Shown here: positions 5,578 to 8,693 of the stretch, one piece after another
Layout of the letters: each line of letters opens with the position of its first letter
Numbering within the stretch: position 1 is the first letter of the stretch
Translations under genes and position numbers: made by a program
NCBI GenBank assembly: GCA_011375465.1
Contig: DRZV01000049.1
Span: 1 to 8,693 of the forward strand
Direction of reading: 5' to 3'
From: Neomoorella mulderi
GTDB lineage: Bacteria > Bacillota > DSM-521 > Neomoorellales > Neomoorellaceae
DNA length: 8,693 nucleotides
The notes under the pieces: generated by a model
What the model saw: only the letters and a program-made list of their open reading frames with translations
What the model was told of the DNA's origin: nothing
The model's database searches: none

Positions 5578-7510
5578 AGTCTACCTTTACTCCTTTTTCC
5601 CAAGGGCCGGGGCCAAAACCTTTATGGGGAAAGGCGTTGAGCAGGGAGCGCCAGCATTCCTTCAAAACCCTTTCTTCCAGATTATCCAGGGCCTTTCGGT
5701 ATATCCCGGTAACCCTCTCTGCCTCCTCCGGGGTGTAAAGGGGGATCTCCAGGCGGAGGCGGGCAAAACCAGCAGCCCTCAGAAGGGGGAGGTAAGGCAA
5801 GAGGGCCAGCTCTTTGCCCATGTATATATGGGTGCGGCAGGCATAATCCATTTCCACAGGATGGATTTCTCCCGCCTCATCTTTTATTCCCCAGTAGGTT
5901 CTGTGGCACACCCCTTTACAGGGACCGAACTTGGTGGTTCCCTCCAGCAGGGCAGCCACCAGGCAATGCTCGCTTATCATGGCGGGCAGGGATCCGTGGA
6001 TTATCAATTCCACAGGCAGGGGACAATCCCTGACCAGGGATAAGATCTCTTCCCGATGGAATTCTATAGGGGCGGTGAGGCCCTCTACCCCGCATTCTGC
6101 CAGGAAAGAAGCCGCTTTGCCGTTGGCCACATTCATGCTGAAATCAGCCCACAGGGGCAAAGATGATGTCCTGAGATCATTGAGGATCCCCAAGTTGCCT
6201 GCAAGGATCCCTTGGGGTCTCAAGGAGGTTATGATCTCCTTGAAGATTTTTATCTTCGCTTCTTCAGAGGGCATGGCAATGCGGGGGGTGCCCACGTAGA
6301 GGAGGGCTCCCCTCTTTTCCACCGCCCCTTTTAGATAAAAATAATCCTCTGCCCTCCAAGGCCTCCCTTTGGATCTGAAGCTTTCCCCGCTGGTGTAGAT
6401 GACGTCAGCGCCTGCCTCCAGGGAGGCCAAAGCCGCCTCTAGGGAACCGACTTTTACGCTCAAGAGGGGTTTGGGGCTCGATATTTTGTCCGTTCTTGCC
6501 TCAGGGAGTTCTTCGGAATAGCCGGGTTCAGGTACCGCCTGGCTGAAAAAGGCCGGTTCCCGGCGGCCATCGTAGCCTATGGCTGCTGGTCCTGGATGGC
6601 CGAAGGCATACAGGGGGCTTAGGTCCCTTATCCTCATCTCCTCCAGTCTTTGGAACTCTTCCCATTCTGTCCGATAGCCAAGGGGATCCTCGTAATATCG
6701 GTCCAGGGCCCTGCGGTAGAAGCCCACCAAGGGTCCCAGGTACTCCGCGGTTCTCATCCTGCCCTCTATCTTTAAAGAGGTTATCCCCGCCTCTAACACT
6801 TCCGGTATAAAGGGCAGAAGGCACATATCTTTCACCGCCAGGAAGTAAGGACCTGGGGCCTTTGTCCCTACGGGGAGGTTTTCCTTCCGATCCACCAGCT
6901 GATAAGGCCAGCGGCAGGGTTTCAGGCATCGCCCCCGATTGCTGCTGAGCCCGAAGAGCATGCCGCTGTGGTAACACTGGCTTCCGTGGCAGAAGCACAT
7001 ATCTCCATGTATAAAGTATTCCAGTTCCATTTCCGGAAGCCTTTCATGCATGGCCTTTATCTCTGCCAGGCTCAACTCCCGGCTCAGGATGACCCGGCGA
7101 ACCCCCTTTTGAGCTAGAAAGCGAAGCCCTTCCAGGTTGTGTATGTTCATCATTACGCTGGCATGGAGGGGTATTTGCAGTCCCAGTTCTTCGGCCAAGG
7201 CTACTATGCCCAGGTCCTGGATGATCAGGGCGTCCACCCCTATATCCTGCAGGAACAGGAGGTAATCCTTCAGTTCCTCCATCTCTTTATCGGTGAGGAG
7301 GTTGTTGACACAGACATATATCTTTACCCCCCGTGGGTGGGCATATTCCACTGCCCGGAGCAGCTCCTCTTCCGAGAAATTGAAATCTTTCCGGTGCAGG
7401 CGCATATTATATTTTTTCCCGCCCAAGTACACGGCGTCGGCCCCGGCCGCGATCACCGTCTCCAGCACATCCCATTTGCCTGCCGGGGCCAGCAGTTCTG
7501 CCCTCTTCAT
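5576..7510 (-). CDS. U32 peptidase-family protein with two U32-like halves
   Basis: A 644-residue intact protein. The N-terminal half (about 1-330) opens with ELLAPAGKWDVLETVIAAGA and contains HGDMCFCHGSQC, SSNRGRCLKPCR and KDMC, placing cysteines at 172, 179, 195, 199 and 230. The C-terminal half (about 348-610) starts again with SVKVGSLEAALASLEAGADV and carries HGSLPAMISEHC, FGPCKGVC and DYAC, with cysteines at 516, 531, 535 and 558. Characterised U32 members (UbiU/UbiV, RlhA, TrhP) are not proteases; they support anaerobic hydroxylation of quinone precursors or RNA, and UbiU/UbiV hold [4Fe-4S] clusters by four cysteines each. The length is like RlhA, but the repeated cysteine set and the neighbour gene make a UbiU-UbiV-like fusion an alternative. 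The ATG at 7508-7510 overlaps the prenyltransferase stop (ATGA) and follows GGGAGGGA. The substrate is unknown. Confidence 0.85.
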   Translation of the reverse strand: MKRAELLAPAGKWDVLETVIAAGADAVYLGGKKYNMRLHRKDFNFSEEELLRAVEYAHPRGVKIYVCVNNLLTDKEMEELKDYLLFLQDIGVDALIIQDLGIVALAEELGLQIPLHASVMMNIHNLEGLRFLAQKGVRRVILSRELSLAEIKAMHERLPEMELEYFIHGDMCFCHGSQCYHSGMLFGLSSNRGRCLKPCRWPYQLVDRKENLPVGTKAPGPYFLAVKDMCLLPFIPEVLEAGITSLKIEGRMRTAEYLGPLVGFYRRALDRYYEDPLGYRTEWEEFQRLEEMRIRDLSPLYAFGHPGPAAIGYDGRREPAFFSQAVPEPGYSEELPEARTDKISSPKPLLSVKVGSLEAALASLEAGADVIYTSGESFRSKGRPWRAEDYFYLKGAVEKRGALLYVGTPRIAMPSEEAKIKIFKEIITSLRPQGILAGNLGILNDLRTSSLPLWADFSMNVANGKAASFLAECGVEGLTAPIEFHREEILSLVRDCPLPVELIIHGSLPAMISEHCLVAALLEGTTKFGPCKGVCHRTYWGIKDEAGEIHPVEMDYACRTHIYMGKELALLPYLPLLRAAGFARLRLEIPLYTPEEAERVTGIYRKALDNLEERVLKECWRSLLNAFPHKGFGPGPWEKGVKVD

Positions 7511-8403
7511 ATATTCCCTCCCTTTCCCAGATATACTTCCATCAGGATAAACAGGAGCAGCACAGGCCCTATTATCTGGTTCACCGTATAGGCGGCTGTG
7601 GTGACCCTTTTAAGGTCGTGGGGCCTGACCAGCAGGTGTTCCCCCACCAAGAGCCCCGCGATCAAGATAACCCCCAGGTAATAACAGCCCCCCAGGGTGG
7701 CGTAGGGGGGAGCCAAGGTGAGGGGCAGCAGCAACAGCAAAATAAGGGTAATGGCATGAAGCAGGGCCGAAATCTTAAGGGAGTTTTCCAGCCCGAACTT
7801 GGCAGGGATGGAAAATATGCCTTCTCTCCGGTCAAAGTCTATATCCTGGGTGGCATAGATTATATCAAATCCGGCTACCCAGGCCATAACCGCTGCGCTG
7901 AGGATAAGGGGGGGCAGGGCGAACTGCCCTGTGACCGCTATCCAGCTGGCGGTGGGAGCTATGCCGCAGGCGAAACCCAGCACCAGGTGGCACAGCCAGG
8001 TCCATCTCTTGGTATAAGAATAAATCACCAGTATAAAAACGGCCAAGGGGGCCAGTTTAAAGCACAGGGGGTTAAGCTGCCAGGCCCCCACCAGGAGGAG
8101 GAAAAAACCCAGCCCGGTTAGGACCAGGGCTTCCCCGATGGTGACCAGTCCCTGGGGTATGTGGCGCTGGGCGGTCCGGGGGTTTTTAGCGTCTATCTCC
8201 CGGTCTATAACCCTGTTGAGGGCATTGGCCGCATTGCGAGCCCCCAGAAGGCACACCATTATCCAGAAAAAAGTCCGCCAGGGGGGTAGGCCGTTGGCAG
8301 CCAGGATCATGCCTGCCAGACCGAAGGGCAGGGCAAAAAGGCTGTGGCTGAACATGACCAGTTCCCCGTATAGCTTTATTTTACGGCCTATCTTTGCCAC
8401 CAT
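7507..8403 (-). CDS. mqnP: UbiA-family polyprenyltransferase, MqnP-like
   Basis: A 298-residue membrane protein with about eight or nine hydrophobic segments, the usual size of UbiA enzymes. Both Asp-rich motifs that hold Mg2+ and prenyl diphosphate are present: NRVIDREID (N63, D67, D71) and DIDFDRREG (D187, D191). The stretch FDIIYATQDIDFDRREG and SIPAKFG resembles the futalosine-pathway prenyltransferase MqnP and related 4-hydroxybenzoate prenyltransferases more than MenA. It would attach a polyprenyl chain to the bicyclic acid precursor of menaquinone at the membrane (family knowledge; no other mqn gene is visible here). The start ATG at 8401-8403 has AGAGG eight bases upstream, and the GTG next to it is a less likely start. 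Its TGA overlaps the ATG of the U32 gene, so it heads the operon. Functional assignment as a UbiA enzyme is sure; the mqnP symbol is probable. Confidence 0.8.
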   Translation of the reverse strand: MVAKIGRKIKLYGELVMFSHSLFALPFGLAGMILAANGLPPWRTFFWIMVCLLGARNAANALNRVIDREIDAKNPRTAQRHIPQGLVTIGEALVLTGLGFFLLLVGAWQLNPLCFKLAPLAVFILVIYSYTKRWTWLCHLVLGFACGIAPTASWIAVTGQFALPPLILSAAVMAWVAGFDIIYATQDIDFDRREGIFSIPAKFGLENSLKISALLHAITLILLLLLPLTLAPPYATLGGCYYLGVILIAGLLVGEHLLVRPHDLKRVTTAAYTVNQIIGPVLLLFILMEVYLGKGGNI

Positions 8404-8487
8404 CCTCTCTACCTCTAGTCCATAGTTTTCGCTATAGTAACAGGTTTTCCTCCTAGAAAAAAGCCACGCTGTTAAGGGATTTTTAAC
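8404..8487. promoter_or_regulatory. Divergent intergenic region upstream of the prenyltransferase operon
   Basis: No gene is seen here. On the minus strand TACTAT (8439-8434) is a possible -10, but the matching -35 would be TTTTTT, so the operon promoter is uncertain. A minus-strand AGGAGG at 8454-8449 has no start codon at a working distance. The short inverted repeat GTTAA-N7-TTAAC (8471-8487) abuts the -35 of the divergent promoter. Confidence 0.35.
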
Positions 8488-8516
8488 TTGACACCTGTAT
8501 TCAGTTGGGCTACTAT
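8488..8516 (+). promoter_or_regulatory. sigmaA promoter for the M-box transcript
   Basis: TTGACA (8488-8493), a 17-bp spacer and TACTAT (8511-8516) form a near-consensus housekeeping promoter. Transcription should begin at about 8522-8525, giving a leader of about 20 bases before the first strand of the riboswitch P1 stem at 8545. Confidence 0.85.
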
Positions 8517-8544
8517 GTAAGGGGACAACAGAAAAAAGAGATGT

Positions 8545-8693
8545 GAGCTTCTTCGTTAGGTGAGGCTCCTATACAGATAGAGGCTGCTGCCCGGACACAT
8601 CGAGAGATGGTAACGGGTGGAACAGGCACGGCCGATCCAAGGCCCTGCCTAAGGCAGCTGGGGTGGCCCCAAAGCTGTATAGTGCCAAAGCTC
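8545..8693 (+). promoter_or_regulatory. M-box (ykoK leader) Mg2+ riboswitch aptamer
   Basis: The conserved blocks appear in the order seen in M-box RNAs: CTTCGTTAGGTGAGGCTCCT with ATACAGA (8551-8577), GGCTGCTGCCC (8582-8592), AACGGGT (8612-8618), ACAGGCACGGCC (8622-8633), GGCAGCTGGGGTGGCCCC (8653-8670), CTGTATAGTGCCAAAGCTC (8675-8693). GAGCTT (8545-8550) pairs with AAGCTC (8688-8693) to close P1. The aptamer is therefore essentially complete and ends at the window edge. M-boxes sense cytosolic Mg2+ and usually shut down Mg2+ transporter genes (mgtE, corA-like or MgtA type) by forming a terminator when Mg2+ is high. The terminator and the regulated gene lie outside. Confidence 0.95.

Noticed and set aside
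1..8693. CRISPR array, insertion sequence, tRNA or rRNA gene
   Set aside because: I saw no regularly spaced repeats, no transposase motifs or terminal repeats, and no cloverleaf or conserved rRNA segments on reading both strands.

Overview
The window looks like the chromosome of an anaerobic, G-rich Gram-positive bacterium (Bacillota, of a Clostridia/Moorella-like kind). The evidence is a canonical sigmaA promoter feeding an M-box (Mg2+) riboswitch, purine-rich AGGAGG-type ribosome binding sites, a UbiA-family prenyltransferase of the futalosine-menaquinone (MqnP) type, a U32 iron-sulfur protein, and a small protein resembling the TM1266 family found in anaerobes. No species can be named from the sequence alone.

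Left part (1-1726, + strand): the C-terminal half of a maltodextrin/alpha-glucan phosphorylase enters from the left edge. It is disrupted three times: a -1 shift at a G run near 200-204, an in-frame TAA at 864-866, and a +1 shift at a G7 run at 1227-1233. A small, intact two-CBS-domain protein follows 22 bp later.

Middle (1713-3902, - strand): a large c-di-GMP sensor gene overlaps the CBS gene tail to tail. Its domain order is TM-sCache-TM-HAMP-PAS-GGDEF-HD-GYP, and it is broken by two opposite single-base shifts. Its catalytic motifs all survive. A 75-bp AT-rich gap then separates it from a divergent 87-residue ACT-like protein (3978-4241), which ends at a strong GC hairpin.

Right part (8403 down to 4263, - strand): three tightly coupled intact genes encode an MqnP/UbiA prenyltransferase, a 644-residue U32 protein with two U32-like halves that each carry a four-cysteine set, and a class-III PLP aminotransferase. 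The first pair overlaps as ATGA and the second pair is 14 bp apart, so they look like one operon. The first two genes suggest quinone work, but the role of the aminotransferase is open. Divergent from this operon, at 8488-8693 on the + strand, a TTGACA-N17-TACTAT promoter drives an essentially complete M-box aptamer that reaches the window edge. The Mg2+ transporter gene it probably controls lies outside.

The most unusual observations are as follows. All five gene-breaking lesions fall in two genes within the first 3 kb. Two of the five lie in perfect inverted repeats, which suggests quasipalindrome/template-switch mutation. The U32 protein looks like a UbiU-like and a UbiV-like half fused in one chain beside a quinone prenyltransferase.
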